Positions 44,289 to 51,896 of a stretch of 64,000 nucleotides of DNA are shown one piece after another. The notes beneath the pieces are model-generated. The model was not told the DNA's origin. It made no database searches and saw only the letters and a list, made by a program, of their open reading frames with translations. Each line of letters opens with the position of its first letter. Positions within the stretch are counted from its first letter, which is position 1. The stretch is from positions 62,001 to 126,000 of the forward strand of contig JBEBCD010000057.1 in assembly GCA_041158045.1 (NCBI GenBank), in the 5' to 3' direction. The translations under genes were made by a program, and so were the position numbers. Origin of the DNA: CAXRBC01 sp041158045. GTDB taxonomy: Bacteria; Actinomycetota; Acidimicrobiia; Acidimicrobiales; Ilumatobacteraceae.

Positions 44289-45554
44289 GTGAGCACGCTC
44301 GCCGGTCGCCACATCGTCCTCGGCGTCTCCGGGGGCATCGCGGCCTACAAGTCCGTCGAGCTCTGCCGCCGCCTCGTCGAGGCGGGCGCGCACGTGGCGC
44401 CCGTGATGACGCCGGACGCGCGGCGGTTCATCGGCGAGGTCACCCTGTCCGCGCTCGCGTCCGAGCCCGTGCACACGAGCCTCTGGGACGACGACGAGCC
44501 GATCCCGCACACCGTGCTCGGCCAGCGGGCGGACCTCGTGGTCGTGGCGCCCGCGACGGCGCGCGTGATCGCGGCCTACGCGGCCGGGCTCTCCTCCGAC
44601 CTGCTCGTGGCGACGCTCCTCGCGACGCGGGCGCCGGTGCTCGTGTGCCCCGCGATGCACACCGAGATGTGGGAGCACCCCAGCACGCGGGACAACCTCG
44701 CGACCCTGCGCCGACGCGGGGTGCACGTGCTCGAGCCCGAGTCGGGCCGCCTCGCCGGCGGCGACGTCGGCACCGGGCGTCTCGCCGACCCCGGCCGCAT
44801 CGCCGCCGAGATCGAGCGCATCCTCTCGCCGGGCGACCTCGACGGGACGCGGGTCGTCGTGACCGCGGGCGGCACGCGCGAGCCGATCGACGCGGTGCGC
44901 GTGGTGACCAACCGCTCGAGCGGCCGACAGGGCCACGCGCTCGCCGAGGAGGCCGTCGCGCGCGGCGCCAAGGTGACCCTCGTGACGACCGCGGCGCTGC
45001 CCGCCCCCGCGACGGCCGAGGTGGTGCGCGTCGAGACCGCGGCGCAGATGCTCGCCGCGGTGCGCGCGGCGATGCGCGACGCCGACGTGCTCGTGATGGC
45101 CGCCGCGGTGGCCGACGTCCGCCCCGCGGACGCCGCGGGCGGCAAGCTCCACAAGGATCCGTCGACCGGACGGATCGCGGCCCTCGACGCGCTGCGGATG
45201 GAGCCCACCGTGGACGTGCTCGCCGACGCCGCGACGTCGCGCCGACCGGGCCAGGTGCTCGTCGGGTTCGCCGCCGAGACGCCCGGGGACGCGTCGACGC
45301 TCGCGGACCTCGCGCGGGCCAAGCTCGCGCGCAAGGGCGTCGATCTCGTGGTGGCCAACGACGTCTCGCGTGCCGACGCCGGCTTCGAGGTCGCCACCAA
45401 CGAGGTGGTGATCGTGTCCGCGGGCGGGGCGACGCACGTCGCGCGCCGCGACAAGCGCGCGATCGCGGCCGCCGTGTGGGATAGCGTGTCGGCGGTCCGC
45501 CGCGGCGCGGACCCGCACCAGACCCGACCCGACCCCGACGGGGGAGCACGATGA
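44289..45554 (+). CDS. coaBC: Bifunctional phosphopantothenoylcysteine decarboxylase/synthetase
   Basis: 421 residues. The N-terminal flavoprotein CoaC domain has GVSGGIAAYKSVEL and the substrate clamp PAMHTEMW, where the textbook Asn of the PxMNxxMW motif is His; I recall the same change in other actinomycetes. The CoaB half has VVTAGGTREPID, TNRSSGRQGHALAEEA, AAAVADVRPA and the KLHKDPS loop. Two consecutive steps of coenzyme A synthesis. GTG start, ATGA overlap with metK. Confidence 0.94.
   Translation: MSTLAGRHIVLGVSGGIAAYKSVELCRRLVEAGAHVAPVMTPDARRFIGEVTLSALASEPVHTSLWDDDEPIPHTVLGQRADLVVVAPATARVIAAYAAGLSSDLLVATLLATRAPVLVCPAMHTEMWEHPSTRDNLATLRRRGVHVLEPESGRLAGGDVGTGRLADPGRIAAEIERILSPGDLDGTRVVVTAGGTREPIDAVRVVTNRSSGRQGHALAEEAVARGAKVTLVTTAALPAPATAEVVRVETAAQMLAAVRAAMRDADVLVMAAAVADVRPADAAGGKLHKDPSTGRIAALDALRMEPTVDVLADAATSRRPGQVLVGFAAETPGDASTLADLARAKLARKGVDLVVANDVSRADAGFEVATNEVVIVSAGGATHVARRDKRAIAAAVWDSVSAVRRGADPHQTRPDPDGGAR
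45482..45487 (+). promoter_or_regulatory. Possible internal -10 box for metK
   Basis: TAGCGT near the end of coaBC could start a leader of about 57 bases for metK. That leader contains an inverted repeat GGTCCG (45494-45499) / CGGACC (45508-45513). The hexamer may be chance. Confidence 0.25.
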
Positions 45555-46741
45555 GCGCCTACACCTTCACCTCCGAGAGCGTCACCGAGGGCCACCCCGA
45601 CAAGATGGCCGACCAGATCTCCGACGCGGTCCTCGACGCGATCCTCGACGAGGACCCCGACGGCCGCGTGGCCTGCGAGACGCTCCTCACCACCGGGCTC
45701 TGCGTCGTCGCCGGCGAGATCACGACCGCCGCCTACGTCGACATCCCGCGCATCGCGCGCTCGGTCATCACCTCCATCGGCTACGACAACGCCCAGTACG
45801 GCTTCGACGGCAACACCTGCGGCGTCATCGTCAGCATCGACGAGCAGAGCCCCGACATCGCCCAGGGCGTCGACAAGAGCGAGGAGCAGCGCGGCACCGG
45901 CGCCGCCGACCCGCTCGACACGCAGGGTGCGGGCGACCAGGGGATGATGTTCGGCTACGCCTGCGACGAGACCGAGGCGCTCATGCCGCTGCCCATCTGG
46001 CTCGCGCACCGCCTCGCGGAGCGCCTCGCCGACGTGCGCAAGTCGGGTGCGATCCCGTACCTGCGCCCCGACGGCAAGACCCAGGTGACCTTCGACTACG
46101 AGGACGGCCGGCCGGTGCGCCTGCGCACGGTGCTCATCTCCACCCAGCACGCCGACGGCATCAACCGCGACACGGTCATCCGGCCCGACCTCATCGAGCA
46201 GGTCGTGCGCCCGACGATCCCCGACGCCTTCGCGGGCGACGACTACGCGGTCTACGTCAACCCGACCGGGGAGTTCGTCAAGGGCGGGCCGCACGCCGAC
46301 ACCGGCCTCACCGGCCGCAAGATCATCGTCGACACCTACGGCGGCATGGGCCGCCACGGAGGTGGCGCGTTCTCCGGCAAGGACCCGTCCAAGGTCGACC
46401 GCAGCGCCGCCTACGCCGCACGGTGGGTGGCCAAGCACGTGGTCGCGGCCGGGGCCGCGACGCGCTGCGAGGTGCAGGTGGCGTACGCGATCGGCATGTC
46501 CAGGCCGATCAGCGTGCTCGTCGAGACCTTCGGCACGCAGACCGTGGCGCCCGAGCGCATCGTCGACGCGGTCAACGCGACGTTCGACCTGCGACCCGCC
46601 GCGATCATCCGCGACCTCGAGCTCAAGCGCCCGATCTACCGCCGCACCGCCGCGTACGGACACTTCGGGCGCACGGGCGACACCTTCACGTGGGAGCGAC
46701 TGTCGCGCCTCGACGCGCTCCGGGCGGCGCTCGGGCGCTGA
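45551..46741 (+). CDS. metK: S-adenosylmethionine synthetase
   Basis: MetK of 396 residues. FTSESVTEGHPDKMADQISDA, the signature GAGDQGMMFGYA and GGGAFSGKDPSKVDRS are intact, with ATP and metal residues in both. Makes SAM from methionine and ATP, used among others by QueA and tRNA methylases. ATG with GGGGGAG upstream; overlaps coaBC by 4 bases. Confidence 0.98.
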   Translation: MSAYTFTSESVTEGHPDKMADQISDAVLDAILDEDPDGRVACETLLTTGLCVVAGEITTAAYVDIPRIARSVITSIGYDNAQYGFDGNTCGVIVSIDEQSPDIAQGVDKSEEQRGTGAADPLDTQGAGDQGMMFGYACDETEALMPLPIWLAHRLAERLADVRKSGAIPYLRPDGKTQVTFDYEDGRPVRLRTVLISTQHADGINRDTVIRPDLIEQVVRPTIPDAFAGDDYAVYVNPTGEFVKGGPHADTGLTGRKIIVDTYGGMGRHGGGAFSGKDPSKVDRSAAYAARWVAKHVVAAGAATRCEVQVAYAIGMSRPISVLVETFGTQTVAPERIVDAVNATFDLRPAAIIRDLELKRPIYRRTAAYGHFGRTGDTFTWERLSRLDALRAALGR

Positions 46742-46751
46742 GGCGTCCATC

Positions 46752-48491
46752 GTGCGCGCGGTGAGCCGCGTCGCGCGCGTCGTGCCCGACGTGACGGGCG
46801 TCGACAAGGCGTTCGACTACCTCGTCCCCGACGAGCTCGCGGACGCGGTGCGCCCCGGCGTGCGGGTGCGCGTGCCACTGCACGGTCGCAACGTCGGCGG
46901 CTGGGTGGTGCACGTCGCCGACCGCGACCCGGACGTGCCCGTCGCCCGCATGCGGCGCATCGCCAAGGTGCTCGGCCTCGGCGCGACGCCCGACCTCGTG
47001 GAGCTCGCGGAGTGGGCGACGCGGCGCTGGGCCGGTCGTCCCCGCGCCTTCCTCGCGGCGGCGGCGCCCAAGACGCTCGTCACCTCGCTGCCCCCGCCGC
47101 GCCACTTGTCGCGGATCACCCGCCACGTCGCGCCCGAGGTCGACGCGCTCCTCGCGCGGGGCGGCGGGCTGCTGCGGGTCGGGCCCCGCTTCGACCTCGC
47201 CCCCGTGCTCGCCGCCCTCGCGTACCAGGGGCCGTCGCTCGTCGTCGTGCCGACGCAGCAGGCGGCGCGGACCCACGCGGCCACGCTCCGCGCCCGCGGC
47301 TACCACGTCGCGCCGTGGCCCGAGCAGTGGGCGGCCGCCCGCGCGGGCGCCGACGTGGTGATCGGCACGCGCAGCGCGGCCTGGGCACCGATCGACGACC
47401 TGCGCCTCGTCGTGGTCGTCGACGAGCACGACGACGTGCTCCAGGAGGAGCGCGCGCCCACGTGGCACGCCCGCGACGTCGCCATCGAGCGGGCCCGGCG
47501 ACTCGGGGTCCCCTGCGTGCTCGTGGGCCCCACCCCGTCGGTCGCGGCGCGCGAGTGGGCGGGCGACCGGGTCGCCCGCATCGGCGCCGCGACGGGGGAC
47601 TGGCCGGAGGTCCGCGTCGTCGATCGCTCGACGGCGGACGGCTGGACGACCTCGCTCGTCACCGCGGAGCTCACGTCCCAGCTCCGCGACCGGTCGCGCC
47701 GCGTCGTGTGCGTGCTCAACGTGGCGGACCGCTCCGCGCTCAGCGCCTGCGGGGCGTGCCGCACGATCCTGCGCTGCGAGACGTGCGAGGCCGCCGTGGC
47801 GCACGCCGCGGAGGGCGACCTCGAGTGCCGCCGCTGCGGCACCCGTCGCCCGGTCGTCTGCCAGTCGTGCGGCGCGAGCGCGGTGGCGGACCTGCGGCCC
47901 GGGGTGGCGCGCCTGCGCCGCGAGCTGGAGATCGCCGCGCGCCGGCCCGTGGCGGCGGTGACGGCGTCGACCCGCTCGGTCGACGAGCGCTGCGACGTCT
48001 TCATCGGCACCGAGGCCGTGCTGCACCGGGTGCGCCACGCCGACACCGTCGCGTTCCTCGACGCCGATGCCGAGATCCTCGCGCCCCGTTACCGCGCGGG
48101 GGAGATCGCGCTCGGCCTCTTCGTCCACGCCGCCCGCCTCGTGGCGGGCGCCCCGTCGCCGCTCATCCTCGCCCAGACGCTCGTGCCGTCCCACCCGCTG
48201 CTCGCGGGGCTCGCCGCCGGCGACCCCGACCCCGCGGTGGAGGCCGATCGCGCGCGGCGGCGCGAGCTCGGGTTCCCCCCGTTCGGCGCGATCGCCGCCG
48301 TGCACGGCCAGGGCACGCGCGCCTGGCTGGAGCGCATCGGCGACTCGCTGCACGTGCGCGTGGCCGTGGTGGACGCGCAGCACGGCATGGTGCGCGCGGG
48401 CGGCTGGGGCGAGCTCGGTCGCGCGATGCTCGAGACGCCGCGCCCGCCGCGCTCGCGCATCGTCGTGCACGTCGATCCGCCGCGGGTCTGA
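46752..48491 (+). CDS. priA: PriA-like replication restart protein lacking helicase Walker A
   Basis: 579 residues. The N-terminal DNA-binding domain (ARVVPDVTGVDKAFDYLVP, RVRVPLHGR) is PriA-like. Where Walker A should be, residues 141-149 read LRVGPRFDL, with no GxxxxGKT; the DEEH box is DEHD (224-227). The zinc-binding Cys cluster is complete: C333, C336, C342, C345, C359, C362, C370, C373. Helicase activity is therefore unlikely, as noted for mycobacterial PriA. A structural role in replisome assembly is inferred. GTG 46752 was chosen; GTG 46761 is possible. Confidence 0.9.
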   Translation: MRAVSRVARVVPDVTGVDKAFDYLVPDELADAVRPGVRVRVPLHGRNVGGWVVHVADRDPDVPVARMRRIAKVLGLGATPDLVELAEWATRRWAGRPRAFLAAAAPKTLVTSLPPPRHLSRITRHVAPEVDALLARGGGLLRVGPRFDLAPVLAALAYQGPSLVVVPTQQAARTHAATLRARGYHVAPWPEQWAAARAGADVVIGTRSAAWAPIDDLRLVVVVDEHDDVLQEERAPTWHARDVAIERARRLGVPCVLVGPTPSVAAREWAGDRVARIGAATGDWPEVRVVDRSTADGWTTSLVTAELTSQLRDRSRRVVCVLNVADRSALSACGACRTILRCETCEAAVAHAAEGDLECRRCGTRRPVVCQSCGASAVADLRPGVARLRRELEIAARRPVAAVTASTRSVDERCDVFIGTEAVLHRVRHADTVAFLDADAEILAPRYRAGEIALGLFVHAARLVAGAPSPLILAQTLVPSHPLLAGLAAGDPDPAVEADRARRRELGFPPFGAIAAVHGQGTRAWLERIGDSLHVRVAVVDAQHGMVRAGGWGELGRAMLETPRPPRSRIVVHVDPPRV

Positions 48492-48534
48492 CGCGCGCGC
48501 GAGCACGGTCGGCCGTCGGCGCCGGCGCCGCTCG

Positions 48535-48540
48535 TAGGCT
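48535..48540 (+). promoter_or_regulatory. -10 box TAGGCT for leaderless def
   Basis: TAGGCT in the 56-base gap after priA ends 7 bases before the def GTG. Nothing else is seen in the gap. Confidence 0.55.
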
Positions 48541-48547
48541 CGGGGAC

Positions 48548-49096
48548 GTGTCGTACGAGATCCGCACCTTCGGCGACCCGGTGCTGAAGGCCGCCGCCGC
48601 GGAGGTCACGGACATCGACGGGGGCATCGCGCGCCTCGCCGACGAGATGCTCGAGGTCATGTACGCCGCCCCGGGGCTGGGCCTCGCCGCCACGCAGATC
48701 GGGGTGCAGAAGCAGGTGTTCGTCTACGACCTCGCCTCCGCCGACGACGACGCGGACGCCACCCCGGATCCGCGGGTGCTGCTCAACCCGACGATCGTCG
48801 AGGCCCGCGGCGAGTGGGTCTACGACGAGGGCTGCCTCTCGATCCCCGGGCTCTCCGTCGAGATCGTGCGGCCGCGCGAGGTGCTCGTGCGCGGCGTCGA
48901 CCTCGACGGCAACGAGGTGGAGATCGAGGCCGACGACCTCCTCGCCCGCCTCTTCCAGCACGAGGTCGACCACCTGCGCGGGGTCCTCATGTTCGAGCGC
49001 ATGACGCCCGAGCAGCGCAAGGAGGCGCTCGCGGCGTGGCGCCGGCGCGAGGAGCTCGGCCCGCGGGCCGCCCCCGCCCACGTGCGCATCGGGTGA
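48548..49096 (+). CDS. def: Peptide deformylase
   Basis: 182-residue deformylase with all three motifs: GLGLAATQIG, EGCLSIPG (metal Cys) and QHEVDHLRG (metal His pair and catalytic Glu). Removes the formyl group from nascent proteins. GTG start. Overlaps fmt by 4 bases; the def-fmt pair adds and removes the same formyl group. Confidence 0.97.
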   Translation: MSYEIRTFGDPVLKAAAAEVTDIDGGIARLADEMLEVMYAAPGLGLAATQIGVQKQVFVYDLASADDDADATPDPRVLLNPTIVEARGEWVYDEGCLSIPGLSVEIVRPREVLVRGVDLDGNEVEIEADDLLARLFQHEVDHLRGVLMFERMTPEQRKEALAAWRRREELGPRAAPAHVRIG

Positions 49097-50034
49097 CGGC
49101 GCTCGCCGCCTTCCCCCGCGGCGGGACCCGCCGCATCGTCTACCTCGGCACGCCCGAGCTCGCGGTCGCGCCGCTCGACGCACTCCTCGCGGCGGGCGTC
49201 GAGGTGGCGCTCGTGGTGACGCGCCCCGACGTGCGGCGCGGTCGCGGGTCGGCGACGACCCCGAGCCCGGTCAAGGCGCGCGCGCTCGCGCGCGGCATCC
49301 CAGTCACGTCCGACGTCCACGACGTCCTCGGCCTCGCCGACGCGGGACCGATCGCGGGCGTGGTCGTGGCGTTCGGCGAGCGCATCCCCGACGAGGTCCT
49401 CGCGAGGGTCCCGATGCTCAACCTGCACTTCTCCCTGCTGCCGCGCTGGCGCGGCGCGGCGCCGGTGGAGCGGGCGATCCTCGCCGGCGACGCCGAGACC
49501 GGGGCGTGCGTGATGTCGGTGGTCCCCGAGATGGACGCGGGGCCCGTGCACGCATCGGCGCGCACGGCGATCGGGCCGGGGGACACGACGGAGTCCCTGC
49601 GGTCCCGCCTCCTCGCGCTCGGCGTGCCGCTGCTCGTCGCGGCGGTGCGCGACGGGGTGGGGGAGGGCGAGCCCCAGCGGGGCGCGCCGGTGCACGCGGC
49701 CAAGATCCGCGCCGCCGACCTGCGCCTCGACTGGTCGCGCCCCGCGGTGGAGCTCGCGCGCGTGGTGCGCGTCGGCGGGGCGTACGCGACGCTCCCCTCG
49801 GGCGCGCGCCTGGGGGTGCGCTCGGCGTCGGCCGGCGCCGTCGACGCCGCGATGCGCGACGCGGCGCCCGGCACGCTCGGCGTCGGCACCGTCGACGGCG
49901 GCGACGCGATCCTCGTGCGGGTGGGCGACGGCGTGCTCGCGCTGCGCGAGGTGCAGCCGGAGGGTCGCGGCGCGATGGACGCGGGGGCCTGGTGGCGGGG
50001 CGCGCGCCTCGCGCCCGGCGACCGACTCGGCTAG
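49093..50034 (+). CDS. fmt: Methionyl-tRNA formyltransferase
   Basis: Fmt of 313 residues. Start region RIVYLGTPELAVAPLDALL, the formyl-folate site NLHFSLLPRWRGAAPVERAIL with catalytic Asn/His, and VPEMDAGPV are typical; a C-terminal OB-like domain follows (VHAAKIRAADLRLDW). Formylates initiator Met-tRNA. GTG start in a GTGA overlap. It ends only 10 bases from the convergent minus-strand gene. Confidence 0.95.
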   Translation: MTALAAFPRGGTRRIVYLGTPELAVAPLDALLAAGVEVALVVTRPDVRRGRGSATTPSPVKARALARGIPVTSDVHDVLGLADAGPIAGVVVAFGERIPDEVLARVPMLNLHFSLLPRWRGAAPVERAILAGDAETGACVMSVVPEMDAGPVHASARTAIGPGDTTESLRSRLLALGVPLLVAAVRDGVGEGEPQRGAPVHAAKIRAADLRLDWSRPAVELARVVRVGGAYATLPSGARLGVRSASAGAVDAAMRDAAPGTLGVGTVDGGDAILVRVGDGVLALREVQPEGRGAMDAGAWWRGARLAPGDRLG

Positions 50035-50044
50035 GCGCCCGGCC

Positions 50045-50371
50045 TCAGCGTCGCTCCGCGGCGGCCGCGCCGCCCGAGCCGGAGATGCGCACGAACGCGA
50101 GGCGGATCTGGGCGAGCGCGTCGCGCAGCGTCGGCGCGGCCTCGCCGATCCGGTCGCCGAGGCCGTCCACGAGGGCGCTCAGTGCGTCGATCGCGAGCCC
50201 GGCCTGGGGGATCCGCGGCGGCGTCGCGGAGAGGTGGATGGCGGCGAGCTCGTAGAGGCCCATCGCGTGGTTGGCCACCACGACCTCCGCGGGGGCCTCG
50301 CCCAGGCGTTCGCGTGCCTCGGCGATCGCGCGCTCCATCGCGGTGTCATCGGACGTGTCGTCGGGGACCAT
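50045..50371 (-). CDS. DUF1844-like conserved protein
   Basis: Minus-strand gene of about 108 residues. The core EVVVANHAMGLYELAAIHL ... LAIDALSALVDGLGDRIGE ... ALAQIRLAFVRI resembles DUF1844, which in other actinomycetes is found divergent from infC (from memory). It is all-helical; function unknown. Start is uncertain: in-frame ATGs on the minus strand begin at 50398, 50383, 50371 and 50338; I chose 50371. The upstream region is shared with the infC promoter. Convergent with fmt, leaving no room for a terminator. Confidence 0.75.
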   Translation of the reverse strand: MVPDDTSDDTAMERAIAEARERLGEAPAEVVVANHAMGLYELAAIHLSATPPRIPQAGLAIDALSALVDGLGDRIGEAAPTLRDALAQIRLAFVRISGSGGAAAAERR

Positions 50372-50377
50372 CGCCGC

Positions 50378-50383
50378 TAGCAT
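50378..50383 (+). promoter_or_regulatory. Possible -10 box TAGCAT for infC leader
   Basis: TAGCAT is a TANNNT hexamer on the plus strand just upstream of the leader; a start near 50390 would give an infC leader of roughly 235 bases. It sits in the region divergent to the DUF1844-like gene. Confidence 0.3.
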
Positions 50384-50461
50384 GGCGACTCGCGTCATCG
50401 ACCACAAGTCGGCGGCGCTCGCGAAAGTCGGGCGGAGACGCCCCACCTCGCCACCACCAGA

Positions 50462-50558
50462 CCGGACCCGTCCGGCGGACCGCTTCGGCGGTCGGTGAGT
50501 GCGTCCAGGTCGCGGCGTGCGGGCAGGGCCCGCCGCTCCGGCTCGGCGCGCGAGCCGG
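50462..50558 (+). promoter_or_regulatory. Structured 5' leader of infC: four consecutive hairpins
   Basis: Four perfect inverted repeats follow one another. CCGGA/TCCGG spans 50462-50475. GACCGC-TTCG-GCGGTC, closed by a UUCG tetraloop, spans 50478-50493. GCGGGC-AGG-GCCCGC spans 50519-50533. CCGGCTCG/CGAGCCGG, 8 bp with a 5-base loop, spans 50538-50558. None has a T tract, so they are not classical terminators. Ribosomal-protein or IF3 control of this operon by its leader is known in other bacteria; here it is an inference. Confidence 0.5.
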
Positions 50559-50603
50559 CCCCGGGTCGATCCCCGCGACATCGACACGAGGAGGCACCGC
50601 CGC

Positions 50604-50627
50604 TTGACCAGCAGTGACCAGTCATAA
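50604..50627 (+). CDS. Putative seven-codon leader ORF upstream of infC
   Basis: TTG at 50604 stands 9 bases after a strong ribosome site GAGGAGG (50588-50594) and encodes MTSSDQS before TAA. The TAA overlaps the ATA (50624-50626) proposed as the infC start, in the pattern ATAA. It could be a coupling peptide, or the true beginning of infC separated from it by a frameshift (programmed, or a one-base sequence error). Confidence 0.4.
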   Translation: MTSSDQS

Positions 50628-51238
50628 CGACGCCGACGAACGAGCCGCGCTACAACGACCGGATCCGCGCCCCGAAGGTGCGCCTGGTGGACGCCGACGG
50701 CTCGCAGGTGGGCATCGTCACCCTCGAGGCGGCACTGGATCGGGCCCGCAAGGCCGATCTCGACCTCGTCGAGGTCGCGCCCCTCGCGGAGCCGCCCGTG
50801 TGCCGGATCATGGACTACGGGAAGTTCCGCTACGAGGAGGCGCAGCGACTCAAGGAGTCGCGCAAGAAGACGGTGCAGATCACCATGAAGGAGGTCAAGT
50901 TCAAGCCGAAGATCGCCAAGGGCGACTTCGACACGAAGGTGCGCCACATGCTCGAGTTCCTGGAGGAGGGTCACAAGGTGAAGGTGACGCTCCAGTTCCG
51001 GGGACGCGAGGTGGCACACCCCGAGCTCGGCACCAAGATCCTCGACGCGGTCCTCGAACAACTCGGGCCCGTGGCGCGGATCGACACCTCGGCGCGACTC
51101 GAGGGTCGCAGCATGACCATGGTCCTCTCGCCGGAGCGCAAGCCCCCGCAACGCAAGCCGCAGGCGTCCGCCGCTCCCGAGGCCGCGCCATCCGCCCCAT
51201 CCAGCCCATCCACCCCGACCACCCGCCAGGAGACGTGA
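50624..51238 (+). CDS. infC: Translation initiation factor IF-3, non-canonical start
   Basis: IF-3 of about 204 residues. The N-domain NEPRYNDRIRAPKVRLVDADG, linker, and C-domain (VKFKPKIAKGDFDTKVRHML, HKVKVTLQFRGRE) are typical, plus a Pro/Ala/Ser-rich tail. After the in-frame stop TGA at 50615 there is no ATG, GTG or TTG until GTG 50678, which would cut off the conserved N-terminal stretch. ATA 50624 gives the full domain. IF-3 rejects near-cognate starts, and E. coli infC uses AUU for self-control, so AUA here is plausible. Other near-cognate ACG codons follow at 50627 and 50630. Confidence 0.85.
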   Translation: MTTPTNEPRYNDRIRAPKVRLVDADGSQVGIVTLEAALDRARKADLDLVEVAPLAEPPVCRIMDYGKFRYEEAQRLKESRKKTVQITMKEVKFKPKIAKGDFDTKVRHMLEFLEEGHKVKVTLQFRGREVAHPELGTKILDAVLEQLGPVARIDTSARLEGRSMTMVLSPERKPPQRKPQASAAPEAAPSAPSSPSTPTTRQET

Positions 51239-51240
51239 CC

Positions 51241-51438
51241 ATGCCGAAGATGAAGACCTCCAAGACCGCCGCGAAGCGCTTCCGCAAGACCGGCAAGGGC
51301 AAGCTGCGCCGTCAGCAGGCGATGCGCCAGCACCTCTTCGAGCACAAGCCGAGCACCCGCACGCGCCGCCTCGACGGCACGGTCGACGTGCACCCCGGCG
51401 ACGCCCGCAAGATCAAGCGCCTCCTCGCCGAGCGCTGA
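51241..51438 (+). CDS. rpmI: Ribosomal protein L35
   Basis: 65 residues, very basic: PKMKTSKTAAKRFRKTGKGK and HLFEHKPSTRTRRLDG are classical L35. ATG 2 bases after infC stop, with AGGAGA upstream. Component of the 50S subunit. Standard infC-rpmI-rplT order. Confidence 0.97.
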   Translation: MPKMKTSKTAAKRFRKTGKGKLRRQQAMRQHLFEHKPSTRTRRLDGTVDVHPGDARKIKRLLAER

Positions 51439-51462
51439 TCGCCGCCCACCCATCCGCACCGA

Positions 51463-51493
51463 CCCACCCGCACCCACCCACCCAGACCCACCC
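51463..51493 (-). repeat. G-quadruplex-type repeat in the rpmI-rplT spacer
   Basis: The 69-base spacer is made of CCCA-like units. On the plus strand seven CCC tracts (51463-65, 67-69, 73-75, 77-79, 81-83, 87-89, 91-93) are separated by 1-3 bases, so the minus (template) strand has seven GGG tracts able to form a G-quadruplex. Two more tracts lie at 51445-51451. The rplT ribosome site follows directly. Confidence 0.6.
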
Positions 51494-51507
51494 GACGGAG
51501 GCACCAC

Positions 51508-51864
51508 ATGGCACGAGTCAAGCGATCCACCCACGCGCGCAAGAAGCACCGCGCCGTCCTCGAGAAGGCCAAGGGCTACTACGGCGACCGCAGCCGCACG
51601 TTCCGCTCGGCCAACGAGCAGGTCATGCACTCGGGGCAGTACGCCTTCCACCACCGCCGCGCCAAGAAGGGCGAGTTCCGCAGCCTCTGGATCCAGCGCA
51701 TCAACGCGGGCTGCCGCGAGCACGGCTTCACCTACAGCCGCCTCATCGCGGGCCTCGACGCCGCCGGCGTGCGGGTGGATCGCAAGATCCTCGCCGACCT
51801 CGCGGTGCACGACGCGGCCGCGTTCGCGAAGCTCGTGGAGACCGCGAGGGGCGCGCTCGTCTGA
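51508..51864 (+). CDS. rplT: Ribosomal protein L20
   Basis: L20 of 118 residues beginning ARVKRSTHARKKHRAVLEKAKGYYG, with FRSLWIQRINAGCREHGF and the C-terminal RKILADLAVHD. Early 50S assembly protein that binds 23S rRNA and, in several bacteria, represses its own operon through the leader. ATG has GGAGG 7 bases upstream. Its TGA stop overlaps a CTG that may start the methyltransferase gene. Confidence 0.97.
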   Translation: MARVKRSTHARKKHRAVLEKAKGYYGDRSRTFRSANEQVMHSGQYAFHHRRAKKGEFRSLWIQRINAGCREHGFTYSRLIAGLDAAGVRVDRKILADLAVHDAAAFAKLVETARGALV

Positions 51865-51896
51865 CGCACGCCCCGCTCGCGCTCCGCAACGAGCGG

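Noticed and set aside
44600..44700. CoaC PAMHTEMW (His for Asn) as a broken active site
   Set aside because: I recall the same residue in other actinomycete CoaBC proteins, so it is a lineage feature rather than a defect.
50478..50493. UUCG hairpin as a Rho-independent terminator
   Set aside because: No T tract follows and it lies upstream of infC on the same strand, so a leader structure is more likely.
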